Positions 7,994 to 16,353 are shown, numbered from the stretch's first letter. The stretch: 64,000 nt of DNA from Lachnospiraceae bacterium (GCA_009911505.1 QXXL01000019.1:1-64000), one strand, 5' to 3'. Numbers and translations: made by a program. Notes: a model not told the origin generated them from the sequence alone.

Positions 7994-9040
7994 TTACAAT
8001 TTTGTAATTTTATCTGGATTTAGAAAAGTGATCTGAAAAACACTTCCCTTACCTAACTCACTGTCTACAGTAATGTTTCCGTCATGGGCTTCTACAATCG
8101 CTTTGGCAAGCGGCAGTCCAAGCCCTATTCCCTGCGTATCTTTAGAAAAGCGGCTGCGGTAAAAGCGTTTGAAAATATAGTGTATATCCTCCGGGTGGAT
8201 ACCGCTGCCATTGTCTTTGACTACAATCTGTGTCAAATCAGGAAGCCCTTTCCATTCAATTATGACCCGGTCACCTACGCCCGTATGGTCTAAAGCATTT
8301 TTAACAATGTTACTGATTGCTTCGATGATCCAGTCACGGTCACAAAAAAGAGTGATGTTGTCAGCCCCGGACAAGATAATCTTTTTATTTTCCTGTTTTG
8401 CCCTATATGCAAAATGCAATTCAATATCCCTCATCATATCCGCTATATTTTCAACATCCTTGTCTATAACGATTGTTCCAGCATCTAACTTTGTAATCTC
8501 CAGCAAATTTTGTACCAATGTTTCAATCCGGGCAAGCTCTTGTTCTGATAACATGGTAAATTTTTTTATCTCAGGTAAATCTTCCGTTTCTCCCTGCATC
8601 ATTTCATTATATATGCTCAGAGCAGCAAGCGGAGTTTTCAACTGGTGTGAAATATCCGATATGGTGTCTCTTAAAAATTCCTTTGCTCGAAATTCGTTTT
8701 CAGCATGGGCATTCAGTACCGCTGCTAACGTATTCACTGAATGGAACAGTTTATATATTTCACCCTCTTTGTCACATTCAATGCGGGCATTTGTGTCACC
8801 TTTGAGGTAATTGTCGATTGATGATACAGCTCCCCCAATAAGTTCATGCTGCTTATAAAAATACCGAAAACAAGTAGCAGCTATGCCGCTTCCGGCTATA
8901 ACAGAAAGAATGGCAATAAACAGCATACAGCTATCACGAAACACCCATATCCCTAACTGCGACAACAAAAGAAACCCTGTTAAAAAAAAGGCAATACTTG
9001 AAAATAAAAATTTTGTATCCCTGTTTGTAAATATGTCCAT
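7994..9040 (-). CDS. Sensor histidine kinase (OmpR-type partner)
   Basis: The 348-aa product has two N-terminal membrane helices (about residues 11-34 and 38-58) with almost no extracellular loop, then a HAMP-like linker, the H-box DISHQLKTPLAAL (His132), an N-box (ISNIVKNALDHTG) and G-boxes (DNGSGIHPED, GIGLGLPLAKAI). The short sensor resembles intramembrane-sensing kinases that work with BceAB-type ABC transporters. ATG 9040 follows a GAGGTGG site 8 nt after the regulator stop. Confidence 0.93.
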   Translation of the reverse strand: MDIFTNRDTKFLFSSIAFFLTGFLLLSQLGIWVFRDSCMLFIAILSVIAGSGIAATCFRYFYKQHELIGGAVSSIDNYLKGDTNARIECDKEGEIYKLFHSVNTLAAVLNAHAENEFRAKEFLRDTISDISHQLKTPLAALSIYNEMMQGETEDLPEIKKFTMLSEQELARIETLVQNLLEITKLDAGTIVIDKDVENIADMMRDIELHFAYRAKQENKKIILSGADNITLFCDRDWIIEAISNIVKNALDHTGVGDRVIIEWKGLPDLTQIVVKDNGSGIHPEDIHYIFKRFYRSRFSKDTQGIGLGLPLAKAIVEAHDGNITVDSELGKGSVFQITFLNPDKITKL

Positions 9041-9048
9041 GTTCCACC

Positions 9049-9741
9049 TCAACAAATAACATTCCATTTATATCCCATGCGTCTGATGTTGAGAAGCATT
9101 TGCGGCTCGCTGGGATTGTCCTCGATTTTAATACGCAGCCTGCGGATATAAACCGTCAATGTATTACTGTCTACATAATTTCCATTTCCGTCACCGTCCC
9201 ATAGTTGCTGTAAAATCTGGTCTTTGGATAGTATCACATTGGGATTTTGCATGAACAGGCAAAGCAATTTATATTCCGCTGCTGTTAAGTCTAACAGTTC
9301 CCCGTTTTTATATGCCTGTCCTTGCAGCAACAGGACTTTGATATTATTTGAATGAAGCTCTGTATTAGCGGAACCAAAATCATTTGCCCGGCGAAGCAGG
9401 GCATTGATCCGTGACATTAGCACACTAACCTTAAATGGTTTCGTTATATAGTCGTCACCTCCCATATCCAAACCCATGATCACATTGATTTCCTCGTCCG
9501 ATACAGTTAAAAATATGATTGGCACTTTTGATGTCTGCCGGACTTTTCGGCAGATTTCAAAGCCGGAACCGTCGGGGAGAGAAACATCCAGAATCAGCAA
9601 ATCATACTTTCCCGCTATCCAGGCGGCATCAGCTTCTTTTATCGTGCGTGCAACATCTAATTCAAAGCCCGCCTTTTGAAATGCGAATGTCAGTCCGTTG
9701 ATCAGGCTTAGATCATCTTCCAACAATAATATTTTACTCAT
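9049..9741 (-). CDS. OmpR/PhoB-family response regulator
   Basis: The 230-aa product has a receiver (LLLEDD, phospho-acceptor Asp52 in LILDVSLPDGSG, KPF) and a winged-helix DNA-binding domain (LTAAEYKLLCLFMQNP... YVDSNTLTVYIRRLRIKIE... RRMGYKW). ATG 9741 follows AAAGGAAG; the longer frame is unsupported. It is the first gene of the RR-HK-membrane protein-ABC-FtsX set and probably controls it. Confidence 0.95.
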   Translation of the reverse strand: MSKILLLEDDLSLINGLTFAFQKAGFELDVARTIKEADAAWIAGKYDLLILDVSLPDGSGFEICRKVRQTSKVPIIFLTVSDEEINVIMGLDMGGDDYITKPFKVSVLMSRINALLRRANDFGSANTELHSNNIKVLLLQGQAYKNGELLDLTAAEYKLLCLFMQNPNVILSKDQILQQLWDGDGNGNYVDSNTLTVYIRRLRIKIEDNPSEPQMLLNIRRMGYKWNVIC

Positions 9742-9821
9742 TTTCTTCCTTTCCCGTTTTTCTGTGTCCTTTGGCATCAGCCATAACAGACTGAATCCAT
9801 TCTGCATTATTTCAGGAGCTT

Positions 9822-9852
9822 AAAAGCGTCTACTGATTATCCCAATAGACGC
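9822..9852 (-). terminator. Hairpin after the GntR-ABC operon
   Basis: GCGTCTA (9826-9832) pairs with TAGACGC (9846-9852). On the minus strand the stem is followed by TTTTAAG, so it probably ends the operon coming from 11.9 kb. Confidence 0.6.
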
Positions 9853-9885
9853 CCTCCCCTTCCTCTATGTTTTATAGTTCTTTAA

Positions 9886-10011
9886 CTACTTAATGTTATT
9901 TTCTTTTGAAGTTTTCTCTTCCTTTTTCTTCCTATATTCTTTGATAGCTTTGTTCCTGAGCGGTATACCAAAACTGATCATAAGTGCTACGATTATAACA
10001 GTAAAATCCAT
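9886..10011 (-). CDS. 41-aa single-pass membrane protein
   Basis: An ATG at 10011 with GAGGTG 6-7 nt upstream opens a 41-codon frame ending TAG at 9886. The product has one N-terminal membrane helix (VIIVALMISFGIPL) and a strongly charged tail (KEYRKKKEEKTSKENNIK). It lies 9 nt after the ABC-2 permease gene, so it is probably translated from the same message. Small helices like this often bind and tune transporters or kinases, but that is inference. Confidence 0.65.
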   Translation of the reverse strand: MDFTVIIVALMISFGIPLRNKAIKEYRKKKEEKTSKENNIK

Positions 10012-10020
10012 ACTTTCACC

Positions 10021-10668
10021 TCACAATTCTTTTCCCTGAACTATTTTGACAGATACCAGTATAGAAATGACATACATGATAACAACGAGAACTGCCGCCA
10101 ATAAAACCAACACAGGCGAGCTGAGAACCGTAATGAGCCATCCACTGTTGTCAGCCGGAATCTTAGTAATCAAAAACAGTGTTGCCAGAAAACCTGCCAC
10201 CGGGATATACATAAACACCCTGCCTTTGATAGAGCCAAATTTATAATATCCGGGAAGCTGGAATACTGTGTAAAGGGCAAAAAGAAATATTCCTACAGCA
10301 GCGGCACAAGCTATGTCAAATGTACTGACGGTTTCACCCAAACTGCTTAATATAACAGGATGTGTAATCAGGGAGAATATCAACGCAAGCAACCCCATGA
10401 TGATGCTAAAAGCATACCGCCCCACCACAAGTTCACTTTTACGGACTGGCAAAATACTGTAAAGCCGCTCCATATCATTTTTCTCAGTAATGGAAAACGT
10501 ATATCCGCTGGTCATGGCAATAAAGCACATGGCAAAGGATATCCCTGTCAGGAGTGAGCGGTTGATTGCTGCAAAGACAGCAGGCAACACCATTGTGAAG
10601 CATATTGTTTTCACATAGGGTCTTACTAAAGAAAAATCCAGTTTTACAGATTTCAAAATATTACTCAT
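10021..10668 (-). CDS. ABC-2 type permease
   Basis: The 215-aa product has about six membrane helices and the early motif GYTFSITEKNDMERLYSILPVRKSELV, which I associate with ABC2_membrane_5-type permeases of the GntR-linked (Ytr-like) transporters. ATG 10668 follows GAGAGGTG and overlaps the ATPase 3' end by 8 nt. With the ATPase it should export or sense a hydrophobic or cationic compound; the substrate is unknown. Confidence 0.85.
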   Translation of the reverse strand: MSNILKSVKLDFSLVRPYVKTICFTMVLPAVFAAINRSLLTGISFAMCFIAMTSGYTFSITEKNDMERLYSILPVRKSELVVGRYAFSIIMGLLALIFSLITHPVILSSLGETVSTFDIACAAAVGIFLFALYTVFQLPGYYKFGSIKGRVFMYIPVAGFLATLFLITKIPADNSGWLITVLSSPVLVLLAAVLVVIMYVISILVSVKIVQGKEL

Positions 10669-11521
10669 ACTGTTCACCTCTCTTACTGGTAAATACCACA
10701 ATATCGTCAATCGTTGCCGGTTCCACATTAAGGTGTGCAAACAGCTTTATATCTTCGGTTTTAATGAGCGCTTCAAATCCCGTGGCAAAATCCCTGATGC
10801 CAAATGCTTTTTTACCCAAATCGTCAGATAGCTCTTCACGACCTCCCTTGACTATCCTGAAGCTGTCCACAAATTCATCCTTGCCACCGCTGAAAAACAA
10901 TTCCCCATAACTGATATAGGTAATGTAGTCAGCAGCACGTTCCAGATCCCCGGTAATATGGGTAGAGAACAAAACGCTGTGTTCTCCGTCTTCAATATAT
11001 TCCGACAGGATATGAAGAAGTTCATCCCTTGAGACAGGGTCAAGACCGCTAGTAGGCTCGTCTAATATCAATAATTTTGCGTCATATGAAAAAGCACAGG
11101 CAATCATAAGTTTCATCTGCATACCTTTGGAAAGCTCTTTTACTTTTTTCGCAGGCGAAATATGGAATTTATCCAGCAATTCAGAAAACCTTTGCGTGTT
11201 CCAGTTCTCATAGAAAACTGACACTGATTTCTCAACCTGTGATACTTTCCAGTCATCACTAAAATAGTTGGAATCAAAAACAACGCCTAAACTTTTCTTT
11301 GCCGCCTGCTCATCGGCAATATTGTCCAACCCTAATATTTTCACTTCGCCTTCTGTACGTTTCAGCATATTTAAAATGAGCTTGATAGTTGTTGTTTTTC
11401 CGGAACCATTCGGTCCGATCAGCCCCATGATATACCCTTTGGGCAGGGTAAAAGAAATATCATGCAGCCGGAAATTGTCAAAAGATTTTGACAGGTTTTT
11501 TACTTCCAAATAATTATTCAT
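10661..11521 (-). CDS. ABC transporter ATP-binding protein (Ytr/Bcr type)
   Basis: The 286-aa product has Walker A GPNGSGKTT, a signature variant LSKGMQMKL, Walker B LLILDEPTSGLDP and the H-loop STH, followed by a C-terminal extension typical of ABC-2 exporters. It overlaps both the GntR gene (8 nt) and the permease gene (8 nt), which marks one operon with the regulator first. Confidence 0.94.
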   Translation of the reverse strand: MNNYLEVKNLSKSFDNFRLHDISFTLPKGYIMGLIGPNGSGKTTTIKLILNMLKRTEGEVKILGLDNIADEQAAKKSLGVVFDSNYFSDDWKVSQVEKSVSVFYENWNTQRFSELLDKFHISPAKKVKELSKGMQMKLMIACAFSYDAKLLILDEPTSGLDPVSRDELLHILSEYIEDGEHSVLFSTHITGDLERAADYITYISYGELFFSGGKDEFVDSFRIVKGGREELSDDLGKKAFGIRDFATGFEALIKTEDIKLFAHLNVEPATIDDIVVFTSKRGEQYE

Positions 11522-11897
11522 CCGTTTTTTCCTCCATTAAAATATCCAGAAGACGATGCAGTTCTTCTCCTGAAAGTTCAGCCACACGGGCAGCATTTAT
11601 CGCTTCTGATAAGCTGTTTTCAATTTTGCAGACCAGTTGTTCCTTCAAAAGTTCAGACCCCCGACTCAAAACAAAGCAGCCCCGTCCTTGAATATTCTTT
11701 ACAAAACCCTCCTCTTCTAATTCCGTATATGCCCTTGTCACGGTAAGGACACTGATTTTTAAATCTTTGGCAAGCGTCCGCAAAGAAGGCAGTGTTTCAT
11801 CTGCATGTAACTCACCGGACATAATGGCAGATTTAACCTGCTGCTTGATCTGCTCATATATTGGTATGCCCGATATATTTGAAATAATAAGTTTCAC
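11514..11897 (-). CDS. GntR-family regulator (YtrA subgroup)
   Basis: The 127-aa product is a winged HTH (GIPIYEQIKQQVKSAIMSGELHADETLPSLRTLAKDLKISVLTVTRAYTELEEEGFV) with a short helical tail, as in YtrA-type regulators that repress linked ABC transporters. I chose GTG 11897 because AGGAGG sits 6 nt upstream; a GTG two codons earlier overlaps that site. It probably represses this operon until a cell-wall-active compound is present. Confidence 0.88.
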   Translation of the reverse strand: MKLIISNISGIPIYEQIKQQVKSAIMSGELHADETLPSLRTLAKDLKISVLTVTRAYTELEEEGFVKNIQGRGCFVLSRGSELLKEQLVCKIENSLSEAINAARVAELSGEELHRLLDILMEEKTDE

Positions 11898-12025
11898 GAT
11901 CACCCTCCTACTGTTAATGTTGTTTTACTGTTATACATAACACATTAACACACAAGTCAGTAATTCACAAGTGATTTATATAAATTTAAGATATGAATCT
12001 TAGAAGTAACTTTTGAAACGCAACC

Positions 12026-12051
12026 AAAAAGGAGCTTTTATAGCTCCTTTT
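12026..12051. terminator. Bidirectional hairpin terminator
   Basis: AAAAGGAGCT and AGCTCCTTTT pair around a short TTTAT loop, with T-rich sequence on the plus side and an A-run before the stem. It separates the gene ending at 12123 from the GntR operon. Confidence 0.65.
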
Positions 12052-12122
12052 CCTCGTTTTATTTTTTCATGTCCAACCTTTCCTAAAGTAATATGCAAAG
12101 GAAATTATACTAAACCATATAA

Positions 12123-12749
12123 TCAACTGTACTTCCAACACCTACCGCAAACGTTTTTGTACCTGCTGCCAAATCTGACTATATCTGCTGATATGATATT
12201 GTTCCTTTTGCATTTTCTCCGTACTCTTTTTTTCAGTCGTGCAAGTTCATCATTGTAGATAGACGTAAATACTCTCGCTCTTGCAAATTCTTCCTCAGTG
12301 TTTATGGCATCCCAACTTCCTGTAATCGGATGATAAGACAATGTTTTGTTTCCATTGTTATCCCAAAACATACAAGCCGCATTCATCTTACCGCCCGTCT
12401 TTTTCATGCTTGATTCATAAATGGCTTTTCTGTCCGGAGAAACTGTCTCCCCATGCTGCATACATAGTTTCCTATATGCCGCATCATCCCTTTTTCCGGT
12501 AGAAAACTCTTTCCTTGCAAGCTCCTTTATGGCTTCCTCAAATTCTTCCTCCGACATGACTGGTTTATCCCGTTTTGTCATGATATTATCCCAATTCGGT
12601 TTTGTGAATTTGATGTCAACAGGCTTGAACCTCAGTGAAAAATTCCCATAATCACATTGTGTTAACGGATCATTAGAATTTTTCCTATTCCCAAACATCT
12701 GCTGTACCATATTTGCTTATTGTGAATAATTATCCCTTATTATCTGCAT
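12123..12749 (-). pseudogene. Hypothetical protein with an in-frame stop at codon 11
   Basis: The only good ribosome site (AAGGAGGAATAGGTT before ATG 12749) opens MQIIRDNYSQ, then TAA at 12719-12717. The same frame continues open for 198 more codons to 12123. The internal ATG at 12710 has no ribosome site, so the downstream 195 aa may be made poorly or not at all. The body has acidic helices (SEEEFEEAIKELARKEF) and a WDNNGNKTLSYHPITGSW segment. I know no function. It follows the LytTR-linked gene at 12826 by 77 nt and probably shares its message. A CAA-to-TAA change would explain the stop. Confidence 0.6.
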
Positions 12750-12825
12750 AACCTATTCCTCCTTGAATTTTATAAATTTGAACTCCGTTTCCGGTTGTCA
12801 CCAATTTTAATGACAAATTTCTACT

Positions 12826-13503
12826 CTAAACGATAGCCCCTGTTGTTGTACTTTCAAAACCATTGCTTTTTACTGGCTCTGCCAAAACATTTGATTCATA
12901 GGAAGCGGCGACACTCTGGCGTTTGTTCCAATATTCTGTCAACCTTTTGTGCTCGAAATATTCTTTATTCCTCAATTCCTTTTGTAATTCCTGCTCCCTG
13001 CGCTGTTTTTCGTAATACTCTGTTAAATCATTGCTATTAGATTTGTTAGTTGCTTTTTGTTTATAGAAATTATTCTTATCTTTGGAATGTGATGAATACG
13101 CTGCATTCCCAACATTCGTATCGTTATAAGAATAACCTTTGTATCCGTTTTCATCAATCATAGTTATACTACAAACTATGGGATAGCGTCCTGCTGCGGC
13201 ATCCTCCCTAATTAAACTCATCATTTTATCTTTAAATTCCGGCTCATTCATCATACGTTCAAATGCTTCATCTGTTATATTGATAGACCAACTCATACTG
13301 CTGCTTCGTGGAATAGAGTTAATCTCATTCCACATCTCTTTCTTAAACGCTTCCAATTTTTCCGCTTCTGATAATTCCTGTGTACTGCCTGTTTCAGCCA
13401 CTTTTTCAGCAAAGGTGGTTTCTTTGGCAAACTTTTTTTGTTCTTTACTTGCATATTTATATGCTGCTAATGCTCCATTTCCACTATTAACATTGATTTC
13501 CAT
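12826..13503 (-). CDS. Hypothetical protein of a LytTR-linked family
   Basis: The 225-aa product starts MEINVNSGNGALAAYKYASKEQKKFAKET, has no signal peptide, and contains a central SMSWSINITDEAFERMMNEPEFKDKMMSLIREDAAAGRYP segment and a charged coiled tail (EYYEKQRREQELQKELRNKEYFEHKR). I recall such proteins as uncharacterised clostridial DUF families but cannot name this one safely. ATG 13503 follows AAGGAGG. Upstream are twin ACAGAT boxes matching those of the gene at 16354. The shared promoter with an AgrA-like system suggests a quorum- or peptide-controlled product. Confidence 0.7.
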   Translation of the reverse strand: MEINVNSGNGALAAYKYASKEQKKFAKETTFAEKVAETGSTQELSEAEKLEAFKKEMWNEINSIPRSSSMSWSINITDEAFERMMNEPEFKDKMMSLIREDAAAGRYPIVCSITMIDENGYKGYSYNDTNVGNAAYSSHSKDKNNFYKQKATNKSNSNDLTEYYEKQRREQELQKELRNKEYFEHKRLTEYWNKRQSVAASYESNVLAEPVKSNGFESTTTGAIV

Positions 13504-13590
13504 GATTTCGACCTCCTTAATCCTGTTCTTAAAATCTGTTATTTTTGTTATCGGAAATATGTACATAAAATCCTATACAATTATTCCGAG

Positions 13591-13623
13591 GTACAGATTT
13601 TTTCCCCGAAGTACAGATTTTTT
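13591..13623 (-). promoter_or_regulatory. Twin ACAGAT boxes, predicted LytTR operator
   Basis: GTACAGATTTTTT occurs at 13591 and again at 13611, an exact 20-bp period. LytTR regulators (AgrA, ComE, PlnC) bind direct repeats about two helical turns apart. On the minus strand the pair precedes GTATAGGATTTTA and then the gene at 12826-13503. Confidence 0.6.
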
Positions 13624-13688
13624 TATGTTTTTTCCCTAAATTTGCTCTAAATAATACTAAATCGCTTTTATGGTTTGTGCTATTCCGC

Positions 13689-14358
13689 TTACCTGTTTAG
13701 AATCACATCACTGTAAAATTTCCCGTCACCGTTTTTATAGAGGACGCTGCCCCCATATTTCTCCACGCACCGCTACACATTCAAACAGCCGATGCCAGTG
13801 CCTTTCCCGCCTGTGCTTACTGGTTTACCATTCTTTATCCTTACTTCCTTTTCCACGCTGTTCTCAATGCGTATGGAAAGCATCTCATTATAGTGTATCA
13901 ACGAGAAGCAATAGGGTGGGTTTTTCCGATTGGACACCGTTTTCCTCATAAGATACGTTCTGGAACTCCAGCCGCACCTCTGCTTCCCAGTACTGCCGCA
14001 AAAGTGCCTGCAACTGTTCCTCCAGTGCTTCCGCCGATACCGGCTTTTCCAGAAAAGCAAAGGCGTGTACGGTGTTCACCGCATCCATGCAGTATTGTCC
14101 GAAATTGGTGGTATAAATAATCTTTGCAGAATGGTTCTGGCTGTAAAGCTCCTGCCCTGTCTCTATTCCGTTCCTGCCCTCCATCATAATATCCATGAAG
14201 ATCAGGTGAAAGCTATCATCCGATTGCAACAGCTCTCCACCAGAGGTAAAGTTTGTGATCCGATATTCTTCTTCATACTTATCTAAAAGCGGTTTCAGGA
14301 TATCTATGAGGTTATCCCTATCCGCCTGTTCGTCCTCGCAGACTGCTATCTGAAGCAT
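13689..14358 (-). pseudogene. Fused remnant of a second LytTR regulator/GHKL kinase pair
   Basis: From ATG 14358 the frame matches the intact regulator at 18565-19311 almost residue for residue (MLQIAVCEDE, LIFMDIMMEGRNGIETGQEL) as far as LLLLVDT. It then jumps into the kinase tail NEMLSIRIENSVEKEVRIKNGKPVSTGG, known from 17268-18560. The missing part is the regulator LytTR domain plus most of the kinase. The sequence CTATA occurs at both joined points in the intact pair, so a short-repeat deletion is likely. A GAG-to-TAG change in the kinase tail shows further decay. The leftover receiver without a DNA-binding domain could at most titrate phosphate. Confidence 0.85.
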
Positions 14359-14455
14359 TGGTTCATGCCTCCTTTGCTGTTTTATGTTTAAGGAATTGGT
14401 ACTGCGGTTTGGATGCAATACCCTTTATTATTATATATGGTCTGCTATGTCATTC

Positions 14456-15265
14456 CTATTTTTTTCTCTGTAATCCGATAAGCACTGCAAGCAGTATGGC
14501 ATTAACTACCAAAACAACAATACTTCCTTCTATTTTACATTCTCCACCAGATAAAAGTTCACTTCCTGAAAAGATCATATTCAGTAAATGCGGATAATCA
14601 TCTGCCAGCGACACACCGCCTAATACTAACGCACCTATTCCATTCCATATAAAGTGCATGACTGTTGGCGCTATAAGAGAACCGCTATATTCCAAGATAA
14701 CCGTCATAAGCAGACTCATTGTAAGAACATTAACCACCGGAACCACACCCGCCTCAAATGCGCCACCATGTAATAATGTAAACAATGCAGTAGTTACTAT
14801 GGTGGATATGGCAAGATTATATTTTTGTTTCAGCACTTGATAAAGCCAACCCCGTACAAGCAGTTCCTGCATGATAACATTCAAAAAAGCCGCCAATATC
14901 CACACAAAAAATAAAGGAATATCATTCTTTCCGCTAAAATCTATAACTTTCATCAACTTCATAATAACAACAGGAAATCCTAACCACAAAATTCCCGTTA
15001 TAATTCCTATCAAAGCTCCTTTTACCGGATTATTAAAAAGATGCAATTTTATAGTTTTCTTTTCAATTATCCAAAAAATAGTTGTGAACGCTATAATAGA
15101 CAACAGTGGTGTGATTTCTGCCCATAATCTCCATACAGCAGAATTATCCGAATTAGATAACGGCAACACTGCTGACAATATTGCCCACCCCAAGAAAAAG
15201 CATATGCATTCTATAAAAGTTATCACTATCTTTTTCAAAGCGTTTTCCTCCGTTTCGTCATTCAT
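14456..15265 (-). CDS. CPBP-family intramembrane protease-like protein
   Basis: The 269-aa product has about eight membrane helices. The family motifs are present: motif 1 reads QELLVRGWLYQ, motif 2 FTLLHGG and motif 3 HFIWNG. In the Rce1/CPBP family motif 1 is normally EExxxR, so the first Glu is Gln here. Members act in bacteriocin self-immunity or protein processing. It has no close ribosome site (a GAGGGGG lies about 25 nt upstream of ATG 15265), and a LytTR-type operator lies about 50 nt upstream, so it may be an immunity or processing factor of the peptide system. Confidence 0.85.
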   Translation of the reverse strand: MNDETEENALKKIVITFIECICFFLGWAILSAVLPLSNSDNSAVWRLWAEITPLLSIIAFTTIFWIIEKKTIKLHLFNNPVKGALIGIITGILWLGFPVVIMKLMKVIDFSGKNDIPLFFVWILAAFLNVIMQELLVRGWLYQVLKQKYNLAISTIVTTALFTLLHGGAFEAGVVPVVNVLTMSLLMTVILEYSGSLIAPTVMHFIWNGIGALVLGGVSLADDYPHLLNMIFSGSELLSGGECKIEGSIVVLVVNAILLAVLIGLQRKK

Positions 15266-15315
15266 AGTTTAACTGTAACATAACCCCCTCTAAATATCAT
15301 TCACTTTATCCCGAC

Positions 15316-15350
15316 GTACAGATTTTTTTCCCGAAAGACAGATAAAAGAC
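15316..15350 (-). promoter_or_regulatory. Twin ACAGAT boxes upstream of the CPBP gene
   Basis: ACAGAT occurs at 15318 and 15338, again a 20-bp period, in the context GTACAGATTTTTTTCCCGAA. Reading on the minus strand it leads into the CPBP gene. The second box has diverged after ACAGAT (AAAAG instead of TTTTT). Confidence 0.55.
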
Positions 15351-15397
15351 CGGGAAAGGCACTTGACAAACCTTCCCCGATCCTTTACAGCAACATG

Positions 15398-15679
15398 TCA
15401 AATAACAGCTCTTGCCTCACGCCTGCCATACTCATACATTTTCATTGAAACCAATCTGGTAATCCTCTCCATGCCGTTTAGAATGGTTTCCACATCACTA
15501 TCTTCGTCCTCTCCCAACCGTTCGCAAAGATTCCGCCCTGCCTGATATACACCTTCATACAAAAGGCAGCACTCTTTCCCCTCGGCAAATTCATCCTCAA
15601 TGACAGCTCCTTCTGGCAGGGAAGGCATCCCATCCGTTAAAAATCCATTCATCTCATCATAAATTAGTTCTTTTTGCAT
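15398..15679 (-). CDS. DUF6809-like small protein, copy 1
   Basis: The 93-aa product (MQKELIYDEMNGFLTDGM..., EDEFAEGKECCLLYEGVYQAGRNLCERLGEDEDSDVE) matches a small helical, acidic clostridial family that I recall as DUF6809, of unknown function. ATG 15679 follows AAGGAGG. A near-identical copy lies at 28543-28824, and both diverge from an XRE gene across the same inverted repeat. The conserved pairing suggests a regulator/partner unit rather than a chance neighbour. Confidence 0.75.
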   Translation of the reverse strand: MQKELIYDEMNGFLTDGMPSLPEGAVIEDEFAEGKECCLLYEGVYQAGRNLCERLGEDEDSDVETILNGMERITRLVSMKMYEYGRREARAVI

Positions 15680-15691
15680 ACTGCATCCTCC

Positions 15692-15769
15692 TTTTGTCTC
15701 ACTTTTACAACTAATTTTGATATGTAATGCCATTAAAATCAATAGTAGTGGTGCAAAAAGTGAGACAAA
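15692..15769. promoter_or_regulatory. Divergent promoter with a 14-bp perfect inverted repeat
   Basis: TTTGTCTCACTTTT (15693-15706) and AAAAGTGAGACAAA (15756-15769) are exact reverse complements 49 bp apart, flanking the start regions of the DUF6809-like and XRE genes. Downstream lie two TCGACA repeats. The same arrangement at 28838-28914 shows it is conserved, so it is probably the operator of the XRE protein. Confidence 0.65.
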
Positions 15770-15803
15770 CTTCTCGACATATTTCGACAGATTGGAGAAT
15801 ACT

Positions 15804-16055
15804 ATGCCAAAACCAAAGACTATATCAGGTGAAAAGAACTTGATCAGCAGCCGCCTTATCGAGTTGAGGAAACAGCAAAACCTTTCTCAGCGTGACCTTG
15901 CCCATAAGCTACAGCTTGCTGGATATGATATGGATAAAAATGTAATTACCCGCATTGAAACCAACAAGCGATACGTCACGGATATTGAACTGCGGGCTTT
16001 ATCGGAGGTGCTGGGTGTCAGTTATGCATTTTTGATTGACGGAGAAGATAAATAG
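15804..16055 (+). CDS. XRE-family regulator, copy 1
   Basis: The 83-aa product is one HTH_3 domain (LISSRLIELRKQQNLSQRDLAHKLQLAGYDMDKNVITRIETNKRYVTDIELRALSEVLGVSYAFLIDGED). ATG 15804 is preceded by a weak TTGGAGAA site. It is about 90 percent identical to 28950-29219. It probably autoregulates the divergent pair through the 14-bp inverted repeat. Confidence 0.9.
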   Translation: MPKPKTISGEKNLISSRLIELRKQQNLSQRDLAHKLQLAGYDMDKNVITRIETNKRYVTDIELRALSEVLGVSYAFLIDGEDK

Positions 16056-16353
16056 CAAAAAGCTGGCGGCTAACAACCTCTCTAAATATGCTAATTTTAC
16101 TTACCAAAAAGGACATGGCGAGATTTTACTCCCATATCCTTTTCTACTTTATCGGCTTTTTGTAGCTGCTGGCTTTTCTTTCCCGCTGATGGTAACATTC
16201 TTTATGCTGCTGACAAAACCACTTACTGATGCGCTCATGAAACCTACCTCCCCAATAAACAGTCTTTACATTCCTATCATTTCTCACATATTGAAAAGCG
16301 TACTGCATTCGCATATTTATATGAAACGTAGTACGCCCTCCCCAATATGTACT
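16056..16353. other. Intergenic stretch with repeat tail and a short peptide ORF
   Basis: The first 70 bases are still homologous to 29207-29270, after the second XRE copy. The rest holds only the 29-aa frame listed separately at 16149-16238. I see no other gene or clear RNA. Confidence 0.5.
16149..16238 (-). CDS. Possible 29-aa peptide gene
   Basis: ATG 16238 is preceded by GGGGAGG at 8-9 nt, a strong site for so short a frame, and TAA ends it at 16149. The peptide is Ser/Val-rich at its start (MSASVSGFVSSIKNVTISG) and basic at its end (KEKPAATKSR), without cysteines. It lies 115 nt after the LytTR-linked gene at 16354 on the same strand. It could be a signal peptide for the neighbouring AgrC-like kinase or a small effector; no AgrB-like processing gene is seen. 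A chance frame is possible. Confidence 0.4.
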   Translation of the reverse strand: MSASVSGFVSSIKNVTISGKEKPAATKSR

